DNA of 64,000 nucleotides, taken from NCBI RefSeq assembly GCF_023973825.1, contig NC_090118.1, positions 776,501 through 840,500 of the forward strand. The letters are read 5' to 3'. Origin of the DNA: Plasmodium brasilianum. Its lineage: Eukaryota > Apicomplexa > Aconoidasida > Haemosporida > Plasmodiidae. The notes under the pieces were generated by a model, which saw nothing but the letters and a program-made list of their open reading frames with translations, did not search any database and was not told the DNA's origin. Below, piece by piece: positions 21,718-34,699 of this stretch (within the stretch, counting starts at the first letter, position 1; each line of letters starts with the position of its first letter). A program made the position numbers and the translations under genes.

Positions 21718-23048
21718 ATGCAAAGAGGTATACATCAAGTTTGTTTACAGTCTTTAAGGGGGAAAGGATCAATCAGTAGTGTACGAAACAATCTTTGGAA
21801 TGGCAACATCTTGAGTAACCGTATGTTATTAAGCTCAAGTAGTAGCAGCTGTAGAAGTAGTGGTAGTAGTAAGTATGGTGGCTCGCTGAATGGTGCAATT
21901 TTTTGTGAAAGCAAGAGATACATAACTAGATATTGGGCAGAATACACTAAAAAGAAAATTCATGATTCCAAGATAAATGAATGGAGGGAACAATTTGCCA
22001 TATTAGATGAATATAATGACAAGGATTTAATGATATGGAGGGATTCATTTAATAAGATGGACAAGGATAAGGATAATTTTATATCACATGCAGACTTACA
22101 AAAGAGTGATTGGAGTTTAGAAAAATATACACTCTTTCAAAATTATGACATGGACAAAAATAATCTCATCGATTTTGGTGAATACATACAGGCAGTTATT
22201 GACATAGATACACAATATTTTAAAAATTTTTTTCAAGGTTTTAGCAAAATTGATATTGAGTTGGAGTTTCAAAAGTATGCCAGTAAGACACAGCAGCAGT
22301 GTGGTGTATCCTAAAGCACTCACACACAAAAAAAAAAAAAAAAAAAAAATCAAGAAAAATGAGAAAAATGGCAAAAATGAGAAAAATGGCAAAAATGAAA
22401 AAAATGGCAAAAATGAAAAAAATGAGAAAAATAAGGAAAAAATAAGCAAAATGGGATAAAACTAGCTATTCATGTGAAAATATAGTACTACTCGTGGAAA
22501 TACTATGTGTGCATGCGCATAATGCACATACGTACATATGTACATACGTGCATACATATATACGTAATATACACACGCTTACGTATACATCTTAAATTGT
22601 TTTTTCTTTTTTCTCATTTTTGCACCTAGTTACTGAAAAGGAAAATAACAAAAAGGTAATACCCCTAACAAAACTAATGCAGATGCTAAAGGATAAGGAA
22701 TTTACATGCGTAACTGAAACAGATTCACTGAAGTTGTTTAATGCAATGGACCTGAACAACGACGGCTCCATAGATTTTGAGGACTTTCTTGGGGTATGCA
22801 CAATGCAAATGCAAATACGAATGCATATACATATACGAAATTATAATTATAATTCAAATTAACATAATATAAAATTATGCGAAAAAAAAAAAAAGAACAT
22901 AATTGCAGAAAATGTTGTTACACAAAAATATGATGCAAAAGCGTAGTATACATTTTTTTTTTTTTTTTTTTTTCCTTACTGCCCCCTCATCTTCATATTG
23001 CATATTAAGGGAAAAGACATTTTATTTAATGTCCATGATAATTCATAA
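21718..23048 (+). CDS. EF-hand calcium-binding protein, three exons
   Basis: Exons: 21718-22282 (or 22303), 22630-22793, 23010-23048; about 255 aa. Two donors fit exon 1 in the same phase: the stronger GTAAGA after 22282 and GTGTAT after 22303. Three EF-hand loops are visible: DKDKDNFISHADL (exon 1), DMDKNNLIDFGEY (exon 1) and DLNNDGSIDFEDF (exon 2), each with Asp at position 1 and Asp or Asn at 3 and 5; the 12th position is Asp, Glu and Asp. The exon 2 loop is split from the rest by an intron. The N-terminal 60 residues are Ser-rich and basic, with RNN/SSSSS runs, and could be an organelle-targeting leader. The overall layout resembles calmodulin-like regulatory proteins, but I cannot assign an orthologue. 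The short final exon encodes GKDILFNVHDNS. Confidence 0.82.
22350..22445. repeat. AAAAATGGCAAAAATGAGA repeat in intron
   Basis: Tandem units of AAAAATGGCAAAAATGA in the first intron of the EF-hand gene. The frame opened by it is an artefact. Confidence 0.85.
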
Positions 23049-23119
23049 ATAAGGCTATTCATTTTTTGTTTGACATTCGTGCAAAAGAGATATATAAGCG
23101 TTTATACCAATTTGACCAC

Positions 23120-23159
<40 letters not shown>

Positions 23160-23210
23160 TAGTTTGTTTATTTACACGTTTTACTTACTATTTTTATATT
23201 TTTTTTTTCT

Positions 23211-23372
23211 TCAGTGGTTAGGTAAAAAGTAACACAGTGGTTTACGTTCACAAAATAAAATAAGGCAGAACAGAAGAAGAAAGGATATACAAAAAGTATA
23301 TATCCATCCATTTCTACGTATGGATGCACTATTTAGAAAAGCATGTTTAAAGTTGTTAGCACAATTTTCCAT
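23211..23372 (-). CDS. candidate 53-aa single-pass membrane micro-protein
   Basis: An ATG at 23372 in a CAAATGG context opens 53 codons: a polar, basic N-terminus (MENCANNFKHAFLNSASIRR), a hydrophobic segment TFCISFLLLFCLILF, and a basic Cys-containing tail before TGA. The amino-acid composition is that of a tail-anchored protein. No homology is recognised, and the size is within the range expected by chance in 64 kb. Confidence 0.22.
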   Translation of the reverse strand: MENCANNFKHAFLNSASIRRNGWIYTFCISFLLLFCLILFCERKPLCYFLPNH

Positions 23373-23794
23373 TTGGGTGACAATAAAAATAAAGTACGGG
23401 AAGAAACAAAACACGGCGTACATATATGTATACATATATTTAAATATATATATATATATTTTTTAGTCTATATAAGCATGTTACTCGCTTTTATCCCAAT
23501 TTAGTTTTTTTTATCTCCATAAGCAAATATGTGTTCACATTATGGATGTTCCCATTGTGGATGTTCTCATTTTCCTTTTTATTTACTTCTTCCCCGTATG
23601 TAATATATGTTCATTACCCTCCATATGTATACATATCTTCTTTTTTTTTTTTTTTTCGTAACAAGCATATGTTATGGTATCATGCTTTTCACTCATTTAT
23701 TCTTTAACTTAAACATGACGTTTGTAAGCAACTGGCATGAATTTCTTAAGCACAATACACGAAAAAATGTCTACATTAAGTAAGCCAAAGAAAA

Positions 23795-23995
23795 GCCAAA
23801 AAATAAAATAAAAATAAAATAAAAATAAAATAAAATAAAAATAAAATAAAAATAAAATAAAATAAAATAAAAATAAAATAAAAATAAAATAAAAATAAAA
23901 TAAAAATAAAATAAAAATAAAATAAAAATAAAATAAAAATAAAAATAAAATAAAAATAAAATAAAAATAAAATAAAAATAAAAATAATAAATTAT
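23795..23995. repeat. AAAATAAAATA microsatellite/minisatellite
   Basis: About 200 bp of AAAAT/AAAATA units. Both the forward and reverse open frames across it are repeat artefacts. Confidence 0.9.
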
Positions 23996-25143
23996 ACATA
24001 ACAGAATTAACAAAAATAAAGGACGTATAGCCAAAGTAATAGCAAAATAAACCTACACGTGTGAGTGATGAATAGGGTTTGTTTTATAACCCCTACACGA
24101 CAGAACAACAACAGAACAACAGAACAACGCCGAAAAGGCAACAAGTCAAAAAGGAGCGACGTTCTACTTTTTAAAAAAAAAACAAACTGTGAAAAAAGAA
24201 AATAAAAAAGAACCAGATCTTATCATCAACAATTAATCAGTTAGGAGTTGCACGTTAACAAAATAAATTAATTCTAAAACGTAAAAATGTTAAGTTATAG
24301 TAGTTATGGGTCAGTGTAGACATATAATTCTTTGTTCACTATATTTTTTTTTTTTTTTTTTTTTTTTGTTCAGAAGCCAAATGAGTTAGCTAAAATGTGT
24401 AAAAATATGTGATATTTATAAAAAAATAAAATAAAAATATCAAAATATGATTTTGTAAGCTGTCAAACCTCTTCCTATGATGCATTTCTTAGCTATTAAA
24501 AAAAAAAAAATAAAAATAAAAATAAAAATATTCTTGCATGTTCAGGAAATTTTTTACATTTCTTGCGGTTGAACAAAACAAAAGTACATTTTCACGTTAA
24601 TTTTAATGTGTGCACATTGTGTCACTATTCCATGAAGAATATAATAAGACTAATAGAAATATACAAATAGATACCACGTACACTTGTAAAATATTGTCTA
24701 CATATGTGCATATATTATATTTGCTACTAAGCAACCAGGTTTTGATAATATTTCTACTACGTGTTGTACTTTCTGGCACACCATTTCTGCCTAAAAGGGG
24801 GAGGGTTTTCCAGTTGTTCAACGTTCTTTAAATTGTTACCCGCTATTTATATGAACGTATATACACAATATATATATACACAATATATATATACACATAT
24901 ATATATATATATATATGTATTCACATGTACATGAGGGATGTGTGAGCGTTCTGCAGACGCAGAGGAGTTGTTGTTTATCAAGTACTGTATTCCTACATTG
25001 TGACACCTCATATAATTTTTGTTTCTTCATGTTTTTCATACCTTCATAGAATTTTTACATAAATGGACAAATGGATAAGAGGATAAATAAATTGATGAAA
25101 AGTGAACAAACAAACGGACAAACAAAATGATAAATAATGAAGG

Positions 25144-25192
<49 letters not shown>

Positions 25193-25962
25193 GCACCATC
25201 ATAATTTTGAATTATGTTAATAAAACTCGAATATGCTTTTGTTTCTACATTATATTTTGTTCATTTTTTTTTTTTTTTTTGTTTTTTCTTTTTTTAAGTT
25301 TTATTTTATATTTTCTATTATATATTTTCCTTTTTAACTCTTCATTAAGCATGAAAAAAGAAAAGACCTTAAGACATTTTTATGTGTTTGTTCATTGAGA
25401 CATTTTGTATACGTTTCCGCCCAAAATAATTTTGCTTTTGTTGTTTTGTCTTCTTGTTTTTTTGTTAATCTACATTTTTTTTTTTTTGTTTCTTTTTTTT
25501 ACTAAACAAACTTAACAAAAGGAAAATTGGTTTTATCTGGCTATTTTTTTTGAAGTCCCTTTTTACCCTTTAAACATTTTCAAAATATATATATACTTAC
25601 ATATATATATAAACTTATACATATATAAACATATACATATATAAACATATACATATATATAGGCACATAAAAATACGTATATATGTACTTCTATACGGGT
25701 ATTTGTTTTTCAATTTTTGTTTAAAAGTCTTGTTCTTTGTTTGTTTGTTTGTTTGTTTGTTTGTTTTTTATTTTTTATTTTGTAGCTATAGCCACAAAAA
25801 ACTTCATCATTTTCTGTCCTAAAAAATCAAAAACAAAAAAAAAAAAAGAAAAAGAGAGGAGAAGTCATCTACCTAATATATAACTCTCTTATTTGCACCT
25901 CTATTTATTTGTGCTATTTTTTGAATTTATTTTTTTATTTTTTTTTTTTGTTTTTTGTAACA

Positions 25963-27212
25963 ATGAGTTGTTTATGTGCTGGTTGCGGTGACAAGGGTGA
26001 GATAAAGGTAGTCCCCGACCATAGAGTGGATATTGTAAGGAATTAAACATGTACACATGTACATTTATATATATGTGTATATATATGTGCATATATATGC
26101 ATATGCATGCATGTATATCTATACGTAAGAGCACTCTCAGCATATTAAGTGTGCTCGGATGAGAAATTAACTGTAGCATATACATTAAATAAAGTTAAAT
26201 ATAACGCTGCTATTTGTTTTTTAATTTTTTGAATTTTTTTTTTCTTTTTTGTTACTTATATTGCCTAAGAGAACTTTTTTCATTTATTGTATCACCCTTG
26301 GTCCAAAAAAAACTTCCATTTTGTTTATCTGCTCTCACTACAATATAACTACAATATAACTACAATATAACTACAATACGACGTTACATTATATATTTTT
26401 TTTTTTTTTCTTTCCCCATGATATGTATGTAGAAGGAAATACAGTCTATTCCTAAAAAGAAGAATACGTTAGTTAACCCTAACACCGTTTTGGAAATAGA
26501 ACCTGATAAGAATATGAAAAAGCAAATAACGTTTAGACCAAAAGTTGATATAATGTATGACTCTGAAACCTGTCAAGCGATCTTAGTTTTAGACATACCA
26601 GGATTTAAAATTGAAGATATAGATGTAGAAATAGGAGAAGGAATGTTAACGATTGCAGGACCGAGATCTCAAACAGAATTATTTGAAACTTATGGTGACA
26701 ATTTAATTCTGCATGCAAAAGAAAGAGAAGTGGGATATTTTAAAAGAATTTTCAAATTGCCCCACAACATACTGGATGATACAGCTAAGGCCGTGTACAA
26801 AAACGGTACGCACGTTAAACGCATTACATAGGAGAATACATGTGTGTACATATATGTATATGTTAGCCCACAATGCGTACACATGAGATGAAGTACTATA
26901 GTTTGTGTATTTTAACCTTTTTGACGTACGGCATAAGTGGAGGCATTTAGCTTGAGCATTAAGGGCCGCTAAGGCTTCTGCCAAGCTCGTTCGTTCACTC
27001 GTTAGCTCGTTCGCTTGTTCGTTCGTTCGTTCGCTCGTTCGTTCGCTCGTTCTTCTGCTTTGTTTATTCGTTGCTACTTCTTTGCTGCTTATCTAACCAT
27101 TCTGTATATCATAAAGCGATGTTCTTTTTTTTTTCACTTAGGAATTTTGGAGATAAAAATGGAGTGTAAGCAATTCTCGTACATGCACAAGGTGGAAATA
27201 AGTCAAGGTTAA
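25963..27212 (+). CDS. HSP20: small heat-shock protein HSP20 (alpha-crystallin type), three exons
   Basis: Exons: 25963-26034, 26433-26805, 27142-27212; phases 0 and 1; 171 aa. The alpha-crystallin domain fills exon 2 and the start of exon 3: FRPKVDIMYDSETCQAILVL, DIPGFKIEDIDVEIGEGMLT, KEREVGYFKRIFKLPHNI, then KNGILEIKMECKQFSYM, the last joined across intron 2. The hydrophobic GILEIKM strand corresponds to the conserved A-x-x-x-n-G-V-L motif. The N-terminus MSCLCAGCGDKGEIK is Cys-rich and specific to the Plasmodium protein. In rodent malaria parasites HSP20 is needed for sporozoite adhesion and motility in the skin. The first exon (24 codons) is too short to stand out and was placed from the known family N-terminus plus the GTAAGG donor. 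Confidence 0.93.
26995..27056. repeat. CGTTCGTTCGCT tandem repeat in HSP20 intron 2
   Basis: GTTC/GCTC tetranucleotide units (TCGTTCGCT...) within intron 26806-27141, with unusually high G+C for an intron here. Confidence 0.85.
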
Positions 27213-27843
27213 AATTGCAGCCCAAAAAAAAAAAAAAAAAACTTAGAAAAAAAAAGAAATAAGGAGTATAATGGGGCGAATAGAAATGTAGAAAAAAAAA
27301 GGAAAAGCATTTTCTTTTAAGAATTAAACGTATATTTTGAATACATATTGATGTAAAATTAATTTGAGTACATTTTTTAATAAACTCACAGAGAGTAACG
27401 TTGTTGTCTCGCTTGATTTATCAGATCAGTATTTTTTTTTTTTTTTTTCTCTTTTTTTTTTTTTTGAATTTTTGCAATTAGACCTGATTATATGTATATA
27501 TAAATACATTATATTATGTTATATTATAATATATTATACCGTACTATATCGTACTGTACTGTATTGTATTTTTTTTCTTGTTCATTTAAGTGAGGAATTT
27601 TGAATTTTCCTCGGGTATATAATTCATATAGTTACCACATAGCTACCATATAGCTACTACTTTTTTTTGTCTTATCTTATCTTGCGTTGTTACAACTGCT
27701 GTTACAGATCCAGTTGCTTCTTCACTTAGCTGTCACCTTGCGCCTGCTCAGTTTGGGTTACATACCTCAAATTAGAGAAAGGGTAAATTTGTTTTGCTAG
27801 ACATATTTATAATAGTTACTTTTTCGTTGCTATGTTTTGCCTT

Positions 27844-27876
<33 letters not shown>

Positions 27877-28621
27877 ACATTGTGCATATGTACATACATA
27901 TATACGCGTATAAAAAGTGTACACATATACATGTATATACCTATATATGCGTACTGCACATGTACGAAGTGCACATGTGCAATGACCATTTTTTTCTTCT
28001 GCAATCTGATCCTGCGCTATTTTTTCCTCCATTCACATATATGTATATAACGCATTTTAAAAACCTTAAAAAAAAATGCGTTAAGACGTTAATGTGTCAG
28101 TGTGTTATATTGCACGTTTACATTTTTTTCTTTTTTTTTAGATGACCAAATTTAATATTTTTGTGCGCTTTTATGTGAACTCTTTTTGTTTGCGTCTTTA
28201 AAACTCCATTTTTTGCATTTCAACAATAATTGGGATAAAAAAGGCTAGCTTTTCATTTTAATAGAGGAAAAAAAAGGGAGGAAAAGGGAATTACATGTGG
28301 GAAAAAAAAAAGGGAAATAAAAATCCATTTAACTCATTATGCGCACTTAAATGCCTTTGCATTTTTCACTTCTTTACATCATACGACTACAACATTATAC
28401 GCGCGACGATGTTAATACATAAGCATAAGCATAAGCACAAGCACAAGCATACTAACGGTGTGACGTGCGAAAATGTGTATAAATATGGAAATACTTTTTT
28501 TACAACTTGAGAAAAATGAGAAAGAACAAAAATAGACAAGTTCAGTGGGTCTGACAAATAGCAAAATTTTAATGTAATTTATTTCACTGAGTCGGTTAAA
28601 ATTAAAAAAAAAAAAGTCTTT

Positions 28622-28655
<34 letters not shown>

Positions 28656-29826
28656 AGCAACAACTGCAACACAAATAAGTCAAGCAGCTCTTTAACTGTC
28701 TTTATAAAATTAAGACATAATTTAAAATGAGTAATACAGTTCTTTAACTGTTTTTAATATAATTAAGAAAATGCTTAAAATACGTCATACAGCTCGTTAA
28801 TCGTTATTAAAAATTTAATAAAATTATTAAAAAAATTCAAAAGAAAATTCAAAAACTAACAATGATGTGTGGATAAACAGAACAATCCTATTTTATAATA
28901 CAAAAAATGAGAGTAAAAAAAAAAAAAAAAATAAAAAGGTAAAATGGAAAGTAAAAAAAGTATCACTTGTTGGAAATCATAAAATTGGCATTTGGCTAGC
29001 TAATAATAATTTAAAGCCGTTCTGAATTTTTTCCCATTCTACTGACTATTTGATATGTCTCTATCAAGGAACATTAAAATTGGATGGTATCATGTATCCA
29101 AATGTATATATGCACATACATATATAGAAGTATATACATTATGTACGCATACATATATATAGGTGTTCGTACGTATATATGTATACACTTGTATTCGCAT
29201 TTTGTTTGTACTATCGCCTATAAAAAAGTTAACATTTGGGGAGTTCCCTTTTCATAGCTTGCTTTAATGCCCCTATAAGAGAGGACTACTATTGGGAAGG
29301 GGGGTACGATCAGCCTTAGACAGTTCATACAGTATTGGCATTGTAGACTGTACTGAATACTAGGACATTCAGCTGTCCGTAATGAACATAATGACAATAC
29401 AGGTCAAAAAGAATATAATAATATCAATGGACGCATTAAATATGGTGACAATACTGGCCCTGCTAAACGAATTGATTTTTTTTTTTTTTTTTTTCCCATT
29501 TTTCGTATATTGCTCTTAAAAAAAATAGGCCCAAAAAGTTAGCTCAAAAAACGAGTGATGGAGGTCCCCTTGCACAGCCTAGATATGAATGGAAAAAATC
29601 TAAATTCTGAATTTGTTGAGGTAATTTTTAATTTTTTGTAACTGCTACAACGGTGTAGGTAAGATGGTCATCCATATAAGACTGTGTTTTATAATAAATT
29701 TCGTTTGCTCTTGCAATACCAAGGGGTTTGTCAATGTGCACTTTCACACATGCGTACATATGTGTGTGTACTAAACGTGTACATCCTTCAGCGTTATATA
29801 CACTCTTTGATAGTTTACACACCTCT
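27213..29826. other. convergent intergenic region
   Basis: Lies between the 3' ends of HSP20 (+) and ClpB1 (-). Mostly poly(A/T) and CATA/TATG tracts. The right end (29280-29820) is less repetitive and open in several frames on both strands; see the findings. No firm gene. Confidence 0.5.
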
Positions 29827-32800
29827 CTAACCCTTTGTGAAGTGCAATTTTTGATCCTTTAGAGACACATGAATAATATCGTTCTCAACGAAAGTTTCAT
29901 TAAGAATTCTGATGGCAATTTCAGTTTCAATTTCTGATTGGATAACTCTTTTTAACGGTCTTGCACCGAAGGAGGGGTCATATGCTTTGTCAACTATATA
30001 AGAAAAGACTGCATCATCAATAGTAATTTTAAAATTTTTATCAAATAACCTATTAGCTACTTTTTTAATTTCTATATTTGCAATTTCTTTTAATTCTTTT
30101 TTTGATAAACTGTCAAATATAACATGATCATCAATTCGATTGTAGAATTCTGGTCTGAATGTTTCTCTGACTGACTTCATAACCTGTTCTTTAATTTTTT
30201 CCTTTTTATTTGGATCATTAGCCAATTCTAAAATACTTTGACTACCTAAGTTCGATGTAAAAATAATAATGGTATTTCTAAAATTTGCTACATTGCCCTT
30301 AGTGTCTGATAATTTGCCTTCATCTATAACACGAAGTAATAAATTATAAACATCTGGATGTGCTTTTTCAATTTCATCAAAAAGAATAATTGAATATGGT
30401 TTCTTTCGAACAGCATCTGTTAAGAGCCCACCTTGTTCATATCCTACATAACCTGGAGCTGCTCCTATTAATTTACTAATAGAATGTTTTTCCATATATT
30501 CGGACATGTCAAAATGTATTACCGCTTCTGGTGTATCAAATAAAACATCGGCTAAAACTTTTGATAGCTCTGTCTTTCCTACACCTGTTGGACCTAAAAA
30601 CATTAAAGATGCAATTGGTTTTTTAGGATTATTCATACCAACTCTAGATCTTTGAACTGCTTTTGCTACAATCCTAACAGCATCATCTTGTCCAATAATT
30701 TGTTTATGTAATTCTTGTTCTAGATTTATAATTTTTTCCTTCTCAGATTTTAATAATTTATTTAATCGTATACCAGTAGATATACTAACAATGTTCATAA
30801 TATCTTCACTTGTCACTTCGTCCTTAAGTATTCTATTTTTTTCTGGTATATCGTTTAGATAATTCTCTTCTGCTTTTTTCAATTGTTTTTCTAAGTCAGG
30901 TAATGTTTCAAATCTTAATTCTGCTGCTCTATTTAAATCAAAATATCGTTCTGCCTTTTCTATTTCTATTTTTACTACATCTATTCTTTCTTTTATTGCT
31001 CGTATGTTATCTACGTAACTTTTTTCACTACTCCAAGAATCTAAAATTTTCTTTTGCTCCTTTCTTAGTTCACTCATGATTCTGTCTATCATCTTCAACC
31101 TATTAATTTCCTTTTCGTTGATTCGCTTTTTTAAGAAATTTGGGCTTTGAGAATAGTCAAATGGGCTGCCCCCATCATCACTCGAACCACTACTAGCATC
31201 GCTACTAACGCTGCTTCCCGCGGTGGTCCCCCTGATGGTGGTCGTGTCGGAGTAGTTGAACATGTTCCTCTGCTTATCCCCTAATATTGAAATTTTTTCC
31301 ATCTCTAATTGTATTAACTGCTTTTCAATATTATCCAGTTGTATCGGTTTGCTTGATAGTTGTATTTTCAAATTGGAGGCTGCCTCATCTATAAGATCAA
31401 TTGCTTTGTCAGGTAAGAACCTATAGCTTATATAACGATCAGATAATACAGCAGCTTGTATAAGTGCAGAATCTAGTATCCGTACTCCATGATGAACTTC
31501 ATATCTTTCTTTTAATCCTCTTAATATACTAATAGTTTCATCTACATTTGGTTGTTCTACAAGTATTTGTTGAAATCTTCTTTCGAGTGCTTTGTCTTTT
31601 TCTATAAATTGTCTATATTCACTAACAGTAGTAGCACCAATACATCTTAACTCTCCTCTAGCTAACATTGGCTTTAAAATATTCCCTGCATCTAGAGCAC
31701 CTTCTGCAACTGCTCCAGCTCCTACAACAGTATGTATTTCATCAATAAACATAACAACTTGTCCTTCAGCATCTTGCACTTCTTTTAAAATGGATTTTAA
31801 TCGTTCTTCAAAATCTCCTCTATATTTTGCACCAGCTATAAGCGATGACATATCTAGAGAAACTAATTTTCTTCCTTTCAAAGAATCAGGTACATCTCCT
31901 TGAACTATTTTTATAGCTAGACCTTCAACTATAGCAGTTTTACCAACACCTGGATCACCTAACAATATAGGATTATTTTTTGTTCTTCTTGACAATATTT
32001 GAATTGCTCTTCTAATTTCATTATCTCGACCTATGACAGGATCTAACTTCCCAGCTCTAGCTAATGCTGTTAAGTCTCTACTATATTTTTCTAAAGCTTG
32101 ATAAGTCATTTCTGGAGTTTTAGATGTTACCTTTTTTTTCCCTCTAATTTTTTCTACCGCTTTTTTCACTTTTTCATAATTGACATTATATTTTAATAAC
32201 CATGGTCTAGTAAATTTTGAATCTTCCGAAATTATACTTAATAGTAGATGCTCAATAGATATATATTCGTCATTAAATTCTTTTTTTAATCTTTTACTTG
32301 TACTTAAAACTGTTTGAAGTGTTCTTCCCAAAATTTTCTGTTCCCCAAAACCACTTGGCATTTTGGGTTGCTTTTTTAAATATTCATCAATATCATGTAT
32401 TAATAATTCTGTATCTATACCACTTTCCTTTAATATTCTTTGAGCTAAACCATCCGCAGAATCATTTAGTAGAGCTAGTAATAACATTTCTGCTTCTACA
32501 TATGCTGAGTCATACTTTTCCCCTATTTTATTTAAAGAACTAATTGCTTCCCAAGCCTTTTCCGTGTAGTCATCTGAGTTTATCGTATACTCTTCATCGC
32601 TCATATGAAGAGTAAACTGTTTGTTTCTGCTATGTGTACACCCACTACTGTTACTGCTATTATTATGACTAGACCATTTTGAACTAATCCCGTTAACAGT
32701 ACTTCCTGTTATTCTCTCTTCCACGTAGCACTGATCCATACCCCTGTTATTCATTGAATAGTTCAACCTCCCTCTATTCAAATATAATAGTTTATTATTC

Positions 32801-33117
32801 CTACCATTCCTATCATTCCTACCATTCCTACCATTCCTGCCATTCCTACTATTTTCGTTGATATTCTCTTTCAGTTTGGATTTATAAAGCTTTCTCTTTT
32901 CTTGTAAAAAAGTATCATCATTTTTTAGCGGATTACCAATGAACGCTCTATCTCTTTTGTTGAATATATTTAAGCTTCCACTTTTTGCAGTACTACAAAT
33001 ATTATTCTGTCTATTCAAAAATACGTTTATTCTTTTACTATTTAATACATCCCATATGAAAGTAATACCAATTATAAAGAAACAACCAAAAAAGTGTTTG
33101 CTGTCTTTACTGCGCAT
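29827..33117 (-). CDS. ClpB1: ClpB1 disaggregase chaperone, apicoplast
   Basis: An AAA+ hexameric unfoldase of 1096 aa in one exon (bacterial ClpB about 860). The N-terminus has a hydrophobic signal segment ([17 protein letters not shown]) followed by a basic, Asn/Arg-rich transit-like region with an NGR repeat (DNA 32800-32850), as expected for apicoplast import. Then come the Clp N-domain ([10 protein letters not shown]...), AAA1 with Walker A GDPGVGKT (about residue 387) and Walker B MFIDEIHT, the coiled middle region with a Ser/Thr/Gly-rich insert (DNA 31150-31260), and AAA2 with GPTGVGKTE (about residue 842), [19 protein letters not shown] and sensor-2 GARPLKR. Arg fingers are in LERRFQ and the second module. 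P. falciparum ClpB1 is apicoplast-located, whereas ClpB2 (HSP101) serves the export translocon; the targeting leader and organelle features fit ClpB1. Confidence 0.95.
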   Translation of the reverse strand: MRSKDSKHFFGCFFIIGITFIWDVLNSKRINVFLNRQNNICSTAKSGSLNIFNKRDRAFIGNPLKNDDTFLQEKRKLYKSKLKENINENSRNGRNGRNGRNDRNGRNNKLLYLNRGRLNYSMNNRGMDQCYVEERITGSTVNGISSKWSSHNNSSNSSGCTHSRNKQFTLHMSDEEYTINSDDYTEKAWEAISSLNKIGEKYDSAYVEAEMLLLALLNDSADGLAQRILKESGIDTELLIHDIDEYLKKQPKMPSGFGEQKILGRTLQTVLSTSKRLKKEFNDEYISIEHLLLSIISEDSKFTRPWLLKYNVNYEKVKKAVEKIRGKKKVTSKTPEMTYQALEKYSRDLTALARAGKLDPVIGRDNEIRRAIQILSRRTKNNPILLGDPGVGKTAIVEGLAIKIVQGDVPDSLKGRKLVSLDMSSLIAGAKYRGDFEERLKSILKEVQDAEGQVVMFIDEIHTVVGAGAVAEGALDAGNILKPMLARGELRCIGATTVSEYRQFIEKDKALERRFQQILVEQPNVDETISILRGLKERYEVHHGVRILDSALIQAAVLSDRYISYRFLPDKAIDLIDEAASNLKIQLSSKPIQLDNIEKQLIQLEMEKISILGDKQRNMFNYSDTTTIRGTTAGSSVSSDASSGSSDDGGSPFDYSQSPNFLKKRINEKEINRLKMIDRIMSELRKEQKKILDSWSSEKSYVDNIRAIKERIDVVKIEIEKAERYFDLNRAAELRFETLPDLEKQLKKAEENYLNDIPEKNRILKDEVTSEDIMNIVSISTGIRLNKLLKSEKEKIINLEQELHKQIIGQDDAVRIVAKAVQRSRVGMNNPKKPIASLMFLGPTGVGKTELSKVLADVLFDTPEAVIHFDMSEYMEKHSISKLIGAAPGYVGYEQGGLLTDAVRKKPYSIILFDEIEKAHPDVYNLLLRVIDEGKLSDTKGNVANFRNTIIIFTSNLGSQSILELANDPNKKEKIKEQVMKSVRETFRPEFYNRIDDHVIFDSLSKKELKEIANIEIKKVANRLFDKNFKITIDDAVFSYIVDKAYDPSFGARPLKRVIQSEIETEIAIRILNETFVENDIIHVSLKDQKLHFTKG

Positions 33118-34121
33118 AGTTAGTTACATATGTATAAACATATATATATATATATATATACATACATACGGTTGGCCACAATTTTTACTCGGGCTGTACG
33201 CAAAATTTACGTGCATGGACATATACAATACTACTAAATAATACTACTAAATAATACTACTAAATAATACTACTAAATAATACTACTGTATAATACTACT
33301 AAATAATACTACTAAATAATACTACTAAATAATACTACTGTATAATACTACTAAATAATACTACTAAATAATACTACTAAATAATACTACTAAATAATAC
33401 TACTGTATAATACTACTAAATAATACTACTAAATAATACTACTAAATAATACTACTGTATAATACTACTAAATAATACTACTAAATAATACTACTAAATA
33501 ATACTACTAAATAATACTACTAAATAATACTACTAAATAATACTACTAAATAATACTACTGTATAATACTACTAAATAATACTACTAAATAATACTACTA
33601 AATAATACTACTAAATAATACTACTAAATAATACTACTAAATAATACTACTAAATAATGCAAAAACGCTCGCGCAGCGGGCGGGACACATATAACACTTC
33701 CACACGCGCATAAGCTTACACATACGAATACGTACGAACATACATATGTATGCATATACTTGTCCTTCTTCCACTTCTCTAGGACTGATGGAAGCGCCCT
33801 GGATATAAATCTATTTCTCTCTTTATCTGTAAGCGATTAGTATGTGTCCCCTTTAATTTGTTATATTATGCTATATTTTGCTATATATTTATATAATTTG
33901 CTTTATTTTAATTTATTCTATTCTATTCTATTTTAATTTTTTTTTTTTTTTTTTTTTCTTCCACATATTCTGTATATCTTATACTTTTTTTTTTTTTTTT
34001 TTTTTTCTTCTATTTCTTGACAAAATTAAACAGGAAAAAAAAAAAAAGAAAAGTAGCACAACATAACATAAGGCAACAGCACAAATATTAAAACACGTTA
34101 AAATATGGAACTACAAAAATT
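33118..34121. other. ClpB1 upstream region
   Basis: 5' flank of ClpB1, dominated by the 13-bp array 33228-33657, with T-rich tracts at 33935-34010. No coding segment is supported. Confidence 0.5.
33228..33657. repeat. 13-bp minisatellite, about 33 copies
   Basis: Unit TAATACTACTAAA, with an interspersed TAATACTACTGTA variant at irregular intervals. It lies about 110 bp upstream of the ClpB1 start. The 13-bp period is incompatible with coding. The array is very uniform, suggesting recent expansion. Confidence 0.95.
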
Positions 34122-34659
34122 TTACCTTTGAAAAAGGGAATCCTCACTTGCTGCTATATTTTTATGTGTATAATATATATGTACCCGCTTACTACATTTT
34201 ATTAATTTTTTTTTTTTTTTTTCCTGTAGGTTTAATTCCACTTGCTTTTTGTTCCAAATATATGATTTACATGTAAATGCAGCGTACATCCGACATAGGC
34301 GATATATAAATATATACAGTATGCATATGTATTTATAAGTATGTAACAATAGGCATTTGTATACTATGTACATGTTATGTTCTCATACCTGCATGTATGT
34401 ACTTCATTTGTACACAGCTGTGCGCACATGTATATGCAAATGATATAGTACATCCTCACAGTTCTACACTACTTTCCATTCCGCTTATGCTTTTTTTTTT
34501 TTTTTTTAATTTTTCAAAAATTAATAAGCCCTTTTTCATGGTCTTCATATTTTCATTTGTTTGTTTTGCTTCGTATAACCATGCTTCGTTTCGTTTCTCT
34601 GCGTTCATAATTTTTTTAAAAAATAAAATTTGCATACACGTACAATCTTTTTTAAGCAT
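34122..34659 (-). CDS. candidate two-exon basic small protein
   Basis: An open segment from ATG 34659 begins MLKKDCTCMQILFFKKIMNA and continues through RNEAWLYEAKQTNENMKTMK to a Lys run and SISGMES. A GTAGTG donor at 34474-34473 (phase 1) can join an acceptor CAAG at 34216-34215. The second exon reads VELNLQE, a Lys run, and ends THKNIAASEDSLFQR then TAA at 34122. The segments have varied, protein-like composition with helix-forming charged residues. The upstream sequence could add an exon: a TTGAG acceptor precedes WLLWK in frame. I do not recognise it. Boundaries are uncertain because of the A runs. Confidence 0.3.
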
Positions 34660-34699
34660 TTTCCAAAGTAACCACCTCAACAAGTGGATATTGTAATTC

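Larger units (their letters stand above)
23049..25962. other. long intergenic region
   Basis: No gene supported at high confidence. It contains (TA)n, an 11-bp AAAATAAAATA array (23795-23995) and long poly(A) (25147-25188). Open stretches worth a look are a minus-strand 53-codon frame at 23372-23211 with one membrane segment, and paired open frames on both strands at 24603-24831. Confidence 0.5.

Noticed and set aside
24603..24831. Overlapping 72-73-codon frames on both strands
   Set aside because: Neither has a clear start plus splice partner in phase; a possible upstream minus-strand segment (25010-24920) does not match phase.
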